Origin: Triticum aestivum
Taxonomy: Eukaryota > Streptophyta > Magnoliopsida > Poales > Poaceae
Assembly: GCF_018294505.1 (NCBI RefSeq)
Contig: NC_057809.1
Location: 136,126,979-136,190,978, forward strand
Direction: 5' to 3'
DNA length: 64,000 nt
Below are positions 21,336 through 34,400 of this stretch, in pieces (position 1 is the stretch's first letter; each line of letters opens with the position of its first letter). The notes under the pieces are model-generated. The model was not told the origin of the DNA. It worked only from the letters and a program-made list of their open reading frames with translations, and made no database searches. A program made the position numbers and the translations under genes.

Positions 21336-23043
21336 GAGCATGTCCAATAGACTGTCCATATGTAAAAATAACCAACTTTTAGAGTTTAGAGAGCAAAAAA
21401 AGCTGCTCCTAACACATGGTCCATATGTAAAAAAAATACATCACGCCGTTCGAAGATGTAAAATGCAATACTTCGTGATGCAAATTTGCAGCACGAGAGA
21501 CAACTGATGTAAAACCGTGGCCGCCTCGAAACCGCCAACCGCCCGTTCATTTCATTTCCCTGCCCGCCCGTCATGGTCGAACCAACGACCCCGCCAACTT
21601 CTCCGCCGCCGCCGTCACGGCGAACTCGCCCTCCGCGACCGCGTCCATGCCGGCGCCCCCCGCCCGCCGGCCCGGATTTGCGCCGCCCCCCACCCGCCGG
21701 CCCGGATTTGCGTCGCCCCGGCCGGTCGCCACCACGCCGGCGGTTCCTGCGAAGGCGACGAAGGCACGAGGCGGAGGCAAACGGTCGGCGAATCGCGGCC
21801 GCAACCTGGCTGAAAGTGCGTCTCAGTCGGCCAAAATCTTGAAGGTAGCCGCGGTGGCTCAGGCCGACGACTCGCAGCCACGGCCGGTGGCGTCCTCCAG
21901 CAGCCAAGGAACCATTCCTCGACCTCCATCGCCGCCACCGCCGGCCGTGGAGAAAGATGTGGCCACGCCGACGACCACAACCTCCGACATGTTCGATGAT
22001 ATGTCGCAAAGGTAAAAAAATCTTTTGTACTCTCGTTTGTTGTTTCAAATTGAATGTGATCTTGAATGTCTGTACGTCCAATTGTAGTCTTGATGATGAA
22101 GCTTTCATGCACGTGACAAATGTGGCAAATGGTGATTATGTGTTGCATGAGTATGTGTCACAAGAAGAATATGAAACCCAATATGGTGATGCCAATCTTG
22201 ACATGGACGATGAGGGCTTTGTTGCGAAGGCAAGAAGTGGAGATTATACCAATGCGGAGGATGTGTTGATGTGCACCGCATGGAAGAAAGTCTCTCAAGA
22301 TGCATCCATTGAAAGCGACCAAACGGTAAACACCTAGTGGTAACGCATCAAGGATTACTTCGATGAGCGCAACACAAGCAGTCACTTCCGTTCGAGCGAC
22401 TCTCTTCGTCAACGTTGGTCCACCATCAATGCCGAATGCCAAAAGTGGCTCGGTTGCTTGTCAAATGTTGCTCGCATGAACCCAAGTGGTTGCGGTGATA
22501 GTGACTTGGTAAATATTTTCTCTTTGTGCGTGCTTTCTCAAATATTGGATTGTTCCACATTTTGATGATGACGTGTTGGTTGTTTTATTGTAGAAAATGA
22601 TTTCACAAGGATTGTTTCGAGAGAGGAACACGAAAGGCGAGAAGAAGAAGAAAGGAAAAGCTTTCGCTTTCCATCATTGCTACAAAGAGCTCAGGGATAA
22701 GGATAAGTGGAAAACTAGATATACTTTTGATGCTTCGAAGAAGAGTGTGGTGATTGAGGATGAAGAAGATGTCGCCGGTGAGGAGAGAAGGAGCCCCACT
22801 TCTCACTCCGTGAAAAAATCTTATAGGCCCGATGGAAACAAGAAAGTGAAGGGAGCCAAGGCCGGAGACAGTGATCTCAAGGACGGATTTGATGCCATTG
22901 TCATGGCGAGAAAAGAGTATGCCGAAGAAAAAAGAATGTTGAAGCTCAAGGAAATAGAGGAGAGGAGTGAGGCCAAGCGGCGGAGGGCGGCGCCACGAGG
23001 AGAAAAAGACCGCGGCCGAGGAGATGGAGATGGTCGAGGAGAA
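21336..23043 (+). mobile_element. Left part of a PIF/Harbinger-type element, cut by C3
   Basis: Starts GAGCATGTCCAATAG after TTA (21333-21335), matching Harbinger termini and the 3-bp target duplication. It carries the Myb/NAM-associated gene described separately and ends abruptly at 23043 where C3's LTR begins. The right terminus and any DDE transposase would be beyond C3, outside the window. Confidence 0.6.
21573..23043 (+). pseudogene. Harbinger-associated Myb/NAM-associated protein gene, broken
   Basis: Exon 1 about 21573-22011 (Pro/Arg-rich, ending SDMFDDMSQR before GTAAAA), exon 2 22088-22508, exon 3 22594-23043. Exon 2 carries YTNAEDVLMCTAWKK (SANT/Myb-like) and DSLRQRWSTINAECQKW. Exon 3 has FHHCYKELRDKDKWK and a charged coil, MARKEYAEEKRMLKLKEIEE, as in the NAM-associated C-terminal family amplified in Triticeae and linked to Harbinger elements as the DNA-binding partner of the transposase. 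Damage: two stops in exon 2 (TAG, TAA within NT*W*RIKDYF, near 22335-22345), a frameshift near 22970, and loss of the C-terminus where C3 inserted. Exon 1 has a short tandem duplication encoding RRPGFA twice. Confidence 0.8.
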
Positions 23044-24762
23044 TGTTGGGGAACGTAGTATTTCAAAAAATCCTACGATCACACAAGATCTATCTAGGAG
23101 AAGCGTAGCAACGAGCAGGGAGAGTGTGTCCACGTACCCTCGTAGACCGAAAGCGGAAGCGTTTAGTAATGTGGTTGATGTAGTCGAACATCTTCGCAAT
23201 CCAACCGATCAAAGTACCGAACGTACGGTACCTCCACGTTCAGCTCGATGACGTCCCTCAAGCTCTTGATCCAGTTGAGGTCGAGGGAGAGTTCCGTCAG
23301 CACGACGACGTGGTGATGGTGATGATGAAGTTACCGGCGGAGGGCTTCACCTAAGCACTATGACGATATGACCGAGGTGTGTAACTGTGGAGGGGGGCAC
23401 CGCACACGGCTAAGAGAAACTTGTGTGTCCTTTGGGATGCCCCCCATGTATATAAAGGGGGGAGGAGGAGAGGCCGGTCTAGAGGAGGTGCGCGCCATGG
23501 GGAGTCCAACTAGGATTCCCAATCCTAGTTGGAGTCCCCTTCCATCCAAGAGAGGGGGAAGGAGGGAAGGAGGAAGAGGGGAGAAGGAAAGAGGGGGTGC
23601 CCCCTCCCTAGTCCAATTCGGACTGGCCATGGGAGGGGGGCATGGCCTCCCTTGTGGCCCTCCTCTCCTTTCCACTAGGGGCCATGAAGGCCCATGAACT
23701 TCCCGGGGGGGGGGGGGGGTCCGGTAACCCCCGGTACTCCGAAACTTATCCGAAACGACCAGAACCATTCCGGTGTCCGAATGTAACCTTCCAATATATG
23801 AATCTTTATGTATCGACCATTTCGAGACTCCTCGTCATGTCCGTGATCTCATCTAGGACTCCAAACAAACTTCAGTTCATCAAAAAACGAAAGCCATAAT
23901 ACAAATAATCATCGAATGTTAAGCGTGCGGACCCTACGGGTTTGAGAACTATGTAGACATGACTGAGACATATCTCCGGTCAATAACCAATAGCAGAACC
24001 TGGATGCTCATATTGTTTCCTACATATTGTACGAAGATCTTTATCAGTCAAACCGCATAACAACATACGTTGTTCCCTTTGTCATCGGTATGTTACTTGC
24101 CCGAGATTCGATCGTTGGTATCATCATACCTAGTTCAATCTCATCACCAGCAAGTCTCTTTACTCATTTCGTAATGCATCATCCTGCAACTAACTCATTA
24201 GTCACATTCCTTGCAAGGCTTATAGTGATGTGCATTACCAAGAGGGCCTAGAGACACCTCTCCAATACACAGAGTGACAAATCCTATTCTCGATCTATGG
24301 CAACTCAACAAACACCTTTGGAGACACCTGTAGAGCATCTTTATAATCACCTAGTTATGTTGTGACGTTTGATAGCACACAAGGTGTTCCTCCGGTATTC
24401 GGGAGTTGCATAATCTCATAGTCAGAGGAACATGTATAAGTCATGAAGAAAGCAATACCAATAAAACTAAACGATTATTATGCTAAGCTAACGGATGTGT
24501 CTTGTCCATCACATCATTCTCCTAATGATGTGATCCCGTTCATCAAATGACAACACATGTCTATGGTTAGGAAACTTAACCATCTTTGATTAACGAGCTA
24601 GTCAAGTAGAGGCATACTAGGGACACTCTGTTTTTTCTATGTATTCACACATGTACTAAATTTCCGGTTAATACAATTCTAGCATGAATAATAAACATTT
24701 ACCATGATATAAGGAAATATAAATAACAACTTTATTATTGCCTCTAGGGCATATTTCCTTCA
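23044..24762 (-). repeat. C3 3' LTR (1719 bp)
   Basis: On the plus strand it starts TGTTGGGGAACGTAG and ends GCATATTTCCTTCA, so on the minus strand it runs TGAAGGAAATATGCCC...CCAACA. GTCTCCGACTTGC at 24763 is the complement of the polypurine tract, making this the 3' LTR of a minus-strand Copia. The five bases before it are GAGAA (23039-23043). A G-run of about 15 lies near 23704-23719, and GC-rich frames at 23360-23700 are spurious. Confidence 0.9.
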
Positions 24763-25543
24763 GTCTCCGACTTGCACTAGAGCCAATAATCTAGTTCACG
24801 TCGTCATGTGATTTAACACCAACAGTTCACATCTTTATGTGATTAGTTCACATCTCCATGTGACTAACACCCAAATGGTTTACTAGAGTCAATAATCTAG
24901 TTCACATCGCTATGTGATTAACACCCAAAGAGTATTAATGTGTGATCATGTTTTGCTTGTGAGAGAAGTTTAGTCAACGGGTCTGCCACATTCAGATTCG
25001 TATGTATTTTGCAAATTTTCTATGTCTACAATGCTCTGCACAGAGCTACTCTAGCTAATTGCTCCCACTTTCAATATGTATCCAGATTGAGACTTCGAGT
25101 CATCCGGATCAGTGTCAAAGCTTGCATCGACATAACCCTTTATGACGAACTTTTTGTCACCTCCATAACCGAGAAACATGTCCTTATTCCACTAAGGATA
25201 ATTTTGACCGCTGTCCAGTGATCCACTCCAGGATCACTATTGTACCCTCTTGCCAAACTCACGGTGAGGTACACAATAGGTCTGGTACACAGCATAGCAT
25301 ATTTTATAGAACCTATGACTGAGGCATAGGGGATGACTTTCCATTCTCTTTCTATCTTCTGTGGTGGTTGGGTTTTGAGTCTTTACTCAACTTCACACCT
25401 TGCAACACAGGCAAGAACTCCTTCTTTGACTGTTCCATTTTGAACTATTTCAAAAACTTGTCAAGGTATGTACTCATTGAAAAAACTTATCAAGCGTCTT
25501 GATCTATATCTATAGATCTTGATGCTCAATATGTAAGCAGCTT
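24763..25543 (-). pseudogene. C3 pol segment 1 (RNase H end), degraded
   Basis: Sequence parallel to C1 570-1480: it includes complements of the RNase H and late RT region (for example the AIGSIMYA and LSQSTYLDK regions) with many indels and stops. A large internal deletion removes part of RNase H near 25030-25060. It continues at 42125 after the G1 insertion. Confidence 0.85.
24783..24935. repeat. Short tandem repeats next to C3 polypurine tract
   Basis: Units built on AGTTCACATCnnnATGTGATTA occur about four times between 24783 and 24935, each containing an imperfect palindrome TCACATnnnnATGTGA. C1 and C2 have only a single such unit (GTCACAAT-like) here, so this is an expansion in C3. Confidence 0.6.
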
Positions 25544-27061
25544 TGATGACCCACAAGTATAGGGGATCTATCGTAGTCCTTTCGATAAGTAAGAGTGTCG
25601 AACCCAACAAGGAGCAGAAGGAAATGATAAGCGGTTTTCAGCAAGGTATTCTCTACAAGCGCTGAAATTATAGGTAACAGATAGTTTTGTGATAAGATAA
25701 TTTGTAACGAGCAACAAGTAACAAAAGTAAATAAAGTGCAGCAAGGTGGCCCAATCCTTTTTGTAGCAAAGGACAAGCCTGGACAAACTCTTATGTAGAG
25801 AAAAGCGCTCCCGAGGACACATGGGAATTATCGTCAAGCTAGTTTTCATCACGTTCATATGATTCGCGTTCGATACATTGATAATTTGGTATGTGGGTGG
25901 ACCGGTGCTTGGGTGCCGTCCTTACTTGGACAAGCATCCCACTTATGATTAACCTCTATTGCAAGCATCTGCAACTACAACAAAAGTATTAAGGTAAACC
26001 TAACCATAGCATGAAACATATGGATCCAAATCAGCCCCTTACGAAGCAATGCATAAACTAGGGTTTAAGCTTCTGTCACTCTAGCAACCCATCATCTACT
26101 TATTACTTCCCAATGCCTTCCTCTAGGCCCAAATAATGGTGAAGTGTCATGTAGTCGACGTTCGCATAACACCACTAGAGGAGAGACAACATACATCTCA
26201 TCAAAATATCGAACGAATACCAAATTCACATGACTACTAATAGCAAGACTTCTCCCATGTCCTCAGGAACAAACGTAACTACTCACAAAGCATATTCATG
26301 TTCACAATCAGAGGGGTATTAATATGCATATAGGATCTGAACATATGATCTTCCACCAAATAAACCAACCATCAACTACAAGGAGTAATCAACACTACTA
26401 GCAACCCACAGGTACCAATCCCAGACTTAGAGACAAGAATTGGATACAAGAGATGAACTAGGGTTTGAGAGGAGATGGTGCTGGTGAAGATGTTGATGGA
26501 GATTGACCCTCTCCCAATGAGAGGGTTGTTGGTGATGACGATGGCGATGATTTCCCCCTCCCGGAGGGAAGTTTCCCCAGCAGAACAGCTCTGCCAGAGC
26601 CCTAGATTGGTTCCACCAAGGTTCTGCCTCATGGCAGCGGAGTCTCATCTCAAAATCTTGCTTATGATTTTTTTCTCATTGAAAGACTCCATATAGCAGA
26701 AGATGGGCATCGGAGGGCCACCAGGGGGCCACGAGGCAGGGGGCGCACCCAGGGGGGTAGGGCGCGCCCCCCACCCTCGTGGCCAGGGTGTGGCCCCCTC
26801 TAGAACTTCTTGCGCTCAGTATTTTTTATATATTCTGAAAATTACTTACGTGAAGTTTCAGGACTTTTGGAGCTGTGTAGAATAGGTCTCTAATATTTGC
26901 TCCTTTTCTAGCCCATAATCCCAGCTGTCGGCATTCTCCCTCTTTATGTAAACCTTGTAAAATAAGAAAGAATAGGCATAAGTATTGTGACGTAATGTGT
27001 AATAATAGCCCATAATGCAATAAATATTGATATAAAAGCATGGCGTGAAATGGACGTATCA
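25544..27061 (-). repeat. G1 3' LTR (1518 bp)
   Basis: On the minus strand it starts TGATACGTCCATTTCACGCC at 27061 and ends GGGTCATCA at 25544. The purine tract complement ACTCCCCCAAGC follows at 27062. Against 40617-42124 I count roughly 11 substitutions in the first 450 bases, about 2-3%, clearly older than C1. Confidence 0.9.
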
Positions 27062-28657
27062 ACTCCCCCAAGCTTAGACCTCGCTTGTCCTCAAGCGAAA
27101 GCCGAAATCGAAAAATATGTCCACATGTTTAGAGATAGAGGTGTCAATAAAAATAAAATACGGACATGAGGGCATCATGATCATTCTTAGAACAACAAAT
27201 TATATAATTCTTGTCAGATGATCTCTTATGCTAGAGTAACAATTCAATCACAATTTCAAGTATGAATCATAAACTTCATTGAAAACTAACAAACTATAAT
27301 CTCAGTCATTGGAGCAATTGCAATTTATCATAACATAGGAATGAGTCAATATAAGAGCTTTTGAGCAAGTCCACATACTCAACTATCATATAGTCTTTCA
27401 CAATTGCTAACACTCACGCAATACTTATGGGTATGGAGTTTTAATCGGACACAGAGAAAGATAGGGGCTTATAGTTTTGCCTCCCAACGTTTTACCTCAA
27501 GGGTAATGTCAACAATAATAGTTCATGAAAACTCACATCCAATTAGCCATATATACCAGGATCTTTCCAACATGTTGTGCTTGCCAAAATATAAAATGTA
27601 AAAAGGAAGGGTGAAGATCACCACGACTCTTATGTAAGGTGGGAGATAAAAGTAAAAGATAGGCCCTTCGCAGAGGGAAGCAGAGGTTGTCATGCGCTTT
27701 TATGGTTGGATGCACAAAATATTAATGCGAAAGAACGTCACTTTATATTGCCACTTGTGATATGGACCCTTATTGTGCAGTCCGTCACTTTTATTTCTTC
27801 CATATCATAAGATCGTATAAAGCTTATTTTCTCCCACACTAAAAAGTCATACATATTTAGAGGGCAATTTTTATTGCTTGCACCGATGACAACTTACTTG
27901 AGGGATCTTACTCAATCCATAGGTAGGTATGGTGCACTCTCATGGCAAAACTGGTTTAAGGGTGTTTGGAAGCACAAGTAGTATCTCTACTTGGTGCAAA
28001 GAATTTGGCTAGCATGAGGGGGAAAGGCAAGCTCAATCATGTTGGATGATCCATGACAATATGATTTATCTCAGATGTAAGAAAACATAACCCATTACGT
28101 TGTCTTCCTTGTCCAACGTCAACTCTTTAGCATGCCATATTTTAATGAGTGCTCACAATCATAAAAGATGTCCAAGATAGTGTATTTATATGTGAAGACC
28201 TCTCTTTCTTTATTACTTCCTATTAATTGCAACGATGACCAAAACTATGTTTGTTAACTCTCAACAGCTTTTATTCATCATACTCTTTATATGTGAGCTC
28301 ATTACTCTCCATAAGATCCATATGATCTCTTTTATTTCTTTTTATTCTTTCTCTTTTATTTTATTCACTCAAGATCATGGCAAAATAATCAAGCCCTTGA
28401 CTCAACACTAATCTTTATTATATATAGCTCACGGACTCGATTACATAGAAGGATCATAAAGCAAAACTCACAACTAGATCGTACTAAAAACTTTTATTCT
28501 ACTAGATCAAAATATTACCAAAAGGATCGAACTAAGAAAAACGGTGAAGATAGAAGTGATGGTGATACGATACCGGGGCACTCCCCCAAGCTTGACAGTT
28601 GCCAAGGGGAGTGCCCATACCCGATGCTCAGTTCTTCTTTGTTGGTGAAGAAGGAGG
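27062..28657 (-). other. G1 3' noncoding region
   Basis: About 1.6 kb between the small ORF and the 3' LTR. Polypurine tract (complement ACTCCCCCAAGCTTA) at 27062-27076. A second PPT-like motif, CACTCCCCCAAGCTTG, lies at 28579-28594 and could be an internal priming site. Otherwise AT-rich with no coding potential that I can support. Confidence 0.65.
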
Positions 28658-29044
28658 TTATTTTGTTGATGGCGTAGGCTTCTTCCTTAATTTGCGCTTG
28701 AGGATAGAATTTTGGTCCCTTAGGTCATCGATCTCCTGCTCCAGGCTCAGTATCTTTTTGCATAGTTCCTGCTTGTTTTCCTGCAAGAGGCGAAAAGGGA
28801 TAAACTTGATCTTAGGTTTCTTTACTCTATCCGGGAGGCTTGACTTTTTGAACTCCACATGCATGTCCCCAGGTTGAGGTAATGGGACTTCATCTTCTTC
28901 TGAGCTCGTCTCCTCCCTTCCCTTGGGTTCATAGTCCTCTTCTTCTTCCGTAGTCCAACCACAATGCTCCACATCCCCATAGACCTTAGGATCTACAAGG
29001 TAATCAGCCACATAGCTTTCTCCTTCCGAATCCTGGGACGACAT
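28658..29044 (-). CDS. Small coiled-coil ORF downstream of pol in G1 (128 aa)
   Basis: Frame MSSQDSEGESYVADYLV... to RKKPTPSTK. The N-terminal half is very acidic (TTEEEEDYEP, SSEEDEVPLPQPG). The C-terminal half is basic and predicted coiled coil (LCKKILSLEQEIDDL, NSILKRKLRKK). No membrane segment or signal peptide is visible. It sits where Athila-group elements carry an extra ORF after pol (the env-like position), but nothing in it looks like an envelope glycoprotein. Function unknown. Intact, though the rest of G1 is broken. Confidence 0.55.
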   Translation of the reverse strand: MSSQDSEGESYVADYLVDPKVYGDVEHCGWTTEEEEDYEPKGREETSSEEDEVPLPQPGDMHVEFKKSSLPDRVKKPKIKFIPFRLLQENKQELCKKILSLEQEIDDLRDQNSILKRKLRKKPTPSTK

Positions 29045-29351
29045 GTTGCTCTAATCTGCAGCAGGATAGCTTGAAACAAAGATAGGAGATAATTGCGTGA
29101 TACGGTGGTCAAAACCTTCGGGAGGTTGTATAATGAATTTTTACCGACCAAAATACGTAACGTGTAAGAAAACGGAGTCCGGAGAGCGCACGAGGTGCCC
29201 ACGAGGCAGGAGGGCATGCCCTCCACCCTCGAGGAGCCCTCGTGTCCTTCCCAGACTGCTTCTTATTTTTCTATTTTTCTAAATATTCCAAAACAGAGAA
29301 AAAATTCCATTAGAACTGTTTTGGAGTCGGTTTCCTTACCGTACCACATAC

Positions 29352-29876
29352 CTATTCCTTTTCGGAGTCTGAAACGTTCTGGAAAGTGTCCCTTATGTAT
29401 TCCTCCGGGGTTACGGTTTCAATAACATTGGTTTCAACATTTATAGGATTACCTGAGATATAATGTTTGATTCTTTGACCGTTCACCACCTTCAGATTTT
29501 TGCCTTCGAAGTTGTTGATTTTTATGGCAGCGGAACGATAGACCTCCTTGATAATGTAAGGACCTTCCCATTTAGAGAGAAGTTTTCCTGCAAAAAATCT
29601 TAAATGAGAGTTGTATAGCAATACATAATCACCTACATTAAACTCACGCTTTTGTATCCTTTTGTCATGCCATCTTTTAACCTTTTATTTAAACAATTTG
29701 GCATTCTCATAGGCTTGGGTTCTCCATTCATCAAGTGAGCTAATGTCAAATAACCTTTTCTCACCGGCAAGTTTGAAATCATAATTGAGCTCTTTAATAG
29801 CCCAATAAGCCTTATGTTCTAGTTCAAGGGGTAAGTGACATGCTTTTCCATAGACCATTTTATACGGAGACATACC
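29352..29876 (-). pseudogene. G1 integrase C-terminal end
   Basis: One frame with one stop (TAA at 29685-29687, where relatives have Glu). It reads [20 protein letters not shown], then [16 protein letters not shown], stop, then KVKRWHDKRIQ, FNVGDYVLLYNS, LLSKWEGPYIIKEVYRS, as in the Athila-lineage integrase tail. The end of Pol is TFQNVSDSEKE at 29352. The N-terminal side stops at 29876 where the G2 LTR begins. Confidence 0.85.
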
Positions 29877-30622
29877 TGTCGTCGAATTGTCACGGCAGAT
29901 GTCCTCATGAAAGGACTTAGACGTGGAGCCATCGCTACGGGTTAGCTTGAAGGGGTTAAACCGGACAAGGGGACATGAGAGTTTTATACTAGTTCGGCCC
30001 CTTCGATGAAGGTAAAATCCTACGTCTAGTTGTGATTGGTGTTGCTGGGGTTTCTAAGGCCAGGGAGCGAATCCGCTTTGTCTGGCTTCGAGTTGTTGTT
30101 CTCTATCCCTGAACCGCCGCCGGGTCACCCCTTTATATACTCAGGAGGACCCCGGCCGGTCTACAAGGTCCCGAGGCTGGCTCATACAAGTGTCCGCCTC
30201 GGTCTCTTCTTTCTTAACTTACAATGCAAGTTTATACAATCATGGCGGTTTACTATCATGGGCCCTAAATCGCCTGCGGGCTCTGGGCCTCTGAGCTTCA
30301 TCCGTAAAGCGCCATCTTCTGGGTTTCCTTGGGCTTCAGTATAGCTGAAGGTGAACCGGCCCCTCCTGGGCGGTTTACCCTCAGAGGTTATATCCTCAAC
30401 ATTAGGCCCCAGATTGATTTGAACCTGTTCATGTCAGTCTTCAATCCTTGAATTTCTGGCAATTCTCGTAAACCGCCATATTGTCCTTTCCCTGTGAACT
30501 TTGGTGAATCGCCATGACGTCATCTTTCGTTACTGCAGTAAATCATTGTGATGTCATCCCTGTATAAAAAGTTTTATAAGGATTCCTTTCTCTTTAATTA
30601 ATTCCCGAAGATCGAGGCGACA
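29877..30622 (-). repeat. G2 3' LTR (746 bp)
   Basis: Plus-strand limits TGTCGTCGAATTG (29877) and GGCGACA (30622); TGTCG...CGACA forms the inverted ends. A minus-strand TATATAAA at 30132-30139 would start R. Purine-rich sequence (minus AAAGAGGATGCAGT) flanks its start as the polypurine tract at 30623-30640. No intact target duplication can be shown because the other LTR is deleted. Confidence 0.75.
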
Positions 30623-30687
30623 ACTGCATCCTCTTTGGCCGCTTCCGACTCCTTGATTTTTGCGCCTGCTGTTTTCCCCCACTTCCT

Positions 30688-30695
30688 TATAAATA
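30688..30695 (+). promoter_or_regulatory. TATA box of the antisense gene in G2
   Basis: Plus-strand TATAAATA lies 66 bases beyond the G2 LTR edge. Downstream there is a pyrimidine-rich leader, a likely donor (CTG/GTACAT, at 30876) and an acceptor (TTTTACAG ending 31415) before the ATG at 31426. This suggests an untranslated first exon and a 540-bp leader intron. It points away from the LTR and antisense to pol. Confidence 0.6.
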
Positions 30696-31425
30696 AGACC
30701 AGGGCGCCTTCCATTTCCCCCCTTTCCAAACCACATCGTCTTCCTCCTCGCGACCTGAAGACCTCAAGTATTGCCGCCGCCGTCATCGTTGATCTTCCAG
30801 TCTGCACCAACCAGGCCGCTGCATCACCCTGTTCGTACTAGATCTCTGAAGATACTCCGCCGCTGTGTGTCCCTGGTACATACTCCTTCCCTTTGTTTGT
30901 TGAATCTGTATTAGGGTTTCGAAGCTTCTTCGGTGTCCGTCAGTGTTCATCGGCCCTTCCTCTGCTTTTTCCTTTAGCATCATACTGAATATAGATAAAC
31001 CTGGTAATTTCCCCTTGCGGCCAGATCTGTAGCTTTTAATCTGCCATACTACAACATCTTACTGCTCCTGTGTAAATCCTTATCTGAATCTTCTCTGTTC
31101 TGTTTAACACCATTGTACAGCTCAGAAAAATTTGTTTCTTGAACAACGGTAGATCCAAAATTATATCACCTTCTTATGAAACTTGTTTCCACAACACTTA
31201 ACAAATATCCATGGTTCGGGATTCTGCCTCCAAAGGGCGGTTTATCCTTTAGTGTTGATAATCTGTCGTATATCATTAGCCCTCTCTTAAACTGCCATCT
31301 AGACTTTGAACAGCCATGCCTGGTTTACTTCATACGTATACCATGAATTGCCGGTTTAATATTTGACGAACACATACGAACCGCCAATCATAAACCGTCC
31401 ATTTTCCTTTTACAGACTTTGTAGG

Positions 31426-34400
31426 ATGACGAAGCAATTTGCTGCTTCCAACTGGGTTCCGTCTCGGATCACAGAAACGCAAATCAATGAATATGTCACC
31501 ACCGGTGCTTTAGCTTCAAAAAATATCCTCCATTGGCGAGTTCCTGGCCCTGAGTGCCCCCGTGAACCTCAAGATGGAGAAGTGATTGTATTCTTGCAAC
31601 ATTTATCTCGAGGTTTCAGTCCTCCCGGATCAAAGTTTTTCCGGGACGTTCTTGCCAGGCTTCAACTTCACCCTCAAGATATTGGACCAAATTCTGTGTC
31701 CAACATATGCAATTTCCAAGTATTCTGCGAGGTTTATCTGCAAGAAGAACCAACTATCGACCTCTTTCTAGATCTCTTTCACTTAAACCGCCAGACGGAA
31801 TTTTCTGATGGACCTAATACTGAACTTGGCGGTGTGTCAATCCAAAAGAGGAAAGAGGTTGATTTTCCTCACGCCAAACTTCACAGCCATCCAAAAGACT
31901 GGAACCAAACCTGGTTCTACTGTCAGAATACTGCCCCTGCTGAAGAGAATCCCTTGCCGGGCTACCGTCCGTACTGGCTCAGCAATAATCACCCTTTACC
32001 TCAGAGATTGCCTGCCAAAGATCGACAAGCCTATGCACCTCAACTCGCCAAACTCCGGGCTCTCCTTGCCAACGGTTTAATTGGTGTTGATCTCGTCCAT
32101 TGCTGGATTTCATGGTGCATTCTTCCTTTAAGCCGCCGGCCCGGATTGATGTTTGAATATACCGGCAACACCAATGATCCACAATGGTTTAATGAAATAG
32201 AACTGACTGATGGTGAAGTCAGTGAAAGTGTAAAGAAAATACTTGACGAACCGCTCACCATATGTACTCAAATTGGTCTGCGTCCTTTTTACGCCTCCAA
32301 CAAACCGCCAGCGGTAAAGATTTTAACCTTGTACTTTTCCTGATCCTTCTCCGCTTTGACACTGCTATAATAATCCTTTTGTGCAATCCCATAGGCCAAT
32401 AGCTCCTTTTGGAAAAGGAAATCTCAAGACAAAGTAGCTAAGGCTCCTCGTGGTAAGACCAAGGTCATCAAGAAAGCTGCCAAAAAGAAAACTGCTGAGT
32501 CTTCGGAACCGCCAGAAGATGTCGATGACTCGGCTGAAGAGGTAAAGTTTGACTCCCTTGACTTCTATCCATATATTTTACTGATAATGATTACTCCCAG
32601 GATGATGCGGAGGCCAGCCATGCAGATCATGTTGAGGTAATTTCTCTTTCTTCTGACTCAGAACTTGTGCCGGTTCAACGATTTCGCCGTGCAGTTCGGA
32701 AAGTGAAATGCTCTCACCCTGTTGCTCATTTGGATCAAAAACTTTCTTTGAAGACATAGCCAATCGAAGGGCATCACACAACCCGGCACAGTGGTCAACA
32801 GTTCACTTCTTCCGGTTTACCTCATACCCCAAACCAGAAACGTCGTCCAGACGTTGCTTGTTCTCCTGAAAAACGTTATTTTTTGAAAGGTTTCTTCCGA
32901 TGCCCTCTCAATTCATCTGATTCAAATTATCAGGCATCTTCTAATTCGTCTGGCGGTTCATCAACCACTCAGCTGCCTCCACTGAAAACCGTCCCTGGGT
33001 AAGTGTGTAGTCTTCCCTTCTCTTTCATAACTCAGTTGACCATGCTAATCTTGTTTTAATATTAGTGCTCAAGCTCGTTTGAGTAAGAAGGCCAAGACCA
33101 GTGCCCCTACCGGTGAAGTTGAACCGGAGAAAGCACCTGAGGATCTTGATAAAAATCTTGATAATCTCATGGATGATTTTGTCCCGCCAGAGCCAACTAT
33201 CAATGCTAATCCGCCGGAAGCTGATCCGGCCACACATGAAGATACCTCAAGTCCACATGCTATGCCTGCAAGTCCGGTTGCTGATCCACTGAAGTCAAGT
33301 GCTAATCCGCCAAGCCCAGCCAAAGACGATGACGTTATTATTACTGGCACTGCTTATACCGCTCCGGGTGATCCAGTTATCTTGGCAAAACATACCGCCA
33401 AGGATGAGTTTATTTCAATGGGCAAGAGGAAGACGGAAACTTATATGTCAAAATATGCTAATCTTTCTGCCCAGGATCTTCATTCCGGATTCTTGAACCG
33501 GCTTTATACAAGCCGAGACAATGAGGCTGACTTGGTAAATCTGATGAAGGAACGTTATGAGGTAAACATTTTCCTCCTTATCTTTGTATTTTCACTGCCT
33601 TGTATCCTGTAGCCCCCAAGGGTCAGTTTAGCTTGTAAAAACAAACCGGGACTTTGAATTTCCAAACTGTACATTGTTGATTTTTAAGTAGTTTGAACAA
33701 ATACACATTAGCCCCCAAGTGCCAGGATTGGAACTGGTATGAATCCTTGGGACTTTGAATAAGCAGTAAGAAAGAAACAATCCGCATTAGCCCCCAAGTG
33801 CCGGGATTGAAACTTGTATGAATCCTTGGGACTTTGAATAAGCAGTAAGAAAGAAGCAATCCGCATTAGCCCCCAAGTGCCAAGTGTAGAACCAGTTGTA
33901 TGCCTGGGACTTTTAATAAAATATTGATGTGCTCCTCTGATGTTGACAGGCTGACATAAACCATCAACGGACGCAGATTGCTGATCTTCAAGAGAGTATC
34001 AAATCTCATCAAGAAGAATCGTCCAAAGCCAAAGATGAACTTCGAGCCGCTTTAACTTCCATAGAACGACTGAAGGAAGAATTCAAGACGGAACGTGCCA
34101 ATTGGGACACTGAGAAGGGCACATTGCTAAAACGGGCTGAAGATGCCGAATCTGCTCTTAAACCGGTGGCAGAAGAACTTTCTGGGTTGAAACGTCAAGT
34201 GAACGCCATGACCTCCGCAGTATTTGGTAAGTACTCCTGGCAAGGTATCTGAAATATCCATCTTGTAAGGTGCCGGTTGAAATATGAAATCCTTAAACCG
34301 TTGCAGGTAGCCGCATTACTCATCTGGGCTCAGATGTACCGATGAAGCTGAAAGCAGCATATACTCTTCTTGAACAACTATACACCGGTGCTCAACGGGT

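Noticed and set aside
21386..22148. Minus-strand frames of 177-240 codons
   Set aside because: Shadow of the plus-strand Harbinger-associated exon 1 and 2, which have recognisable family sequence and splice sites.
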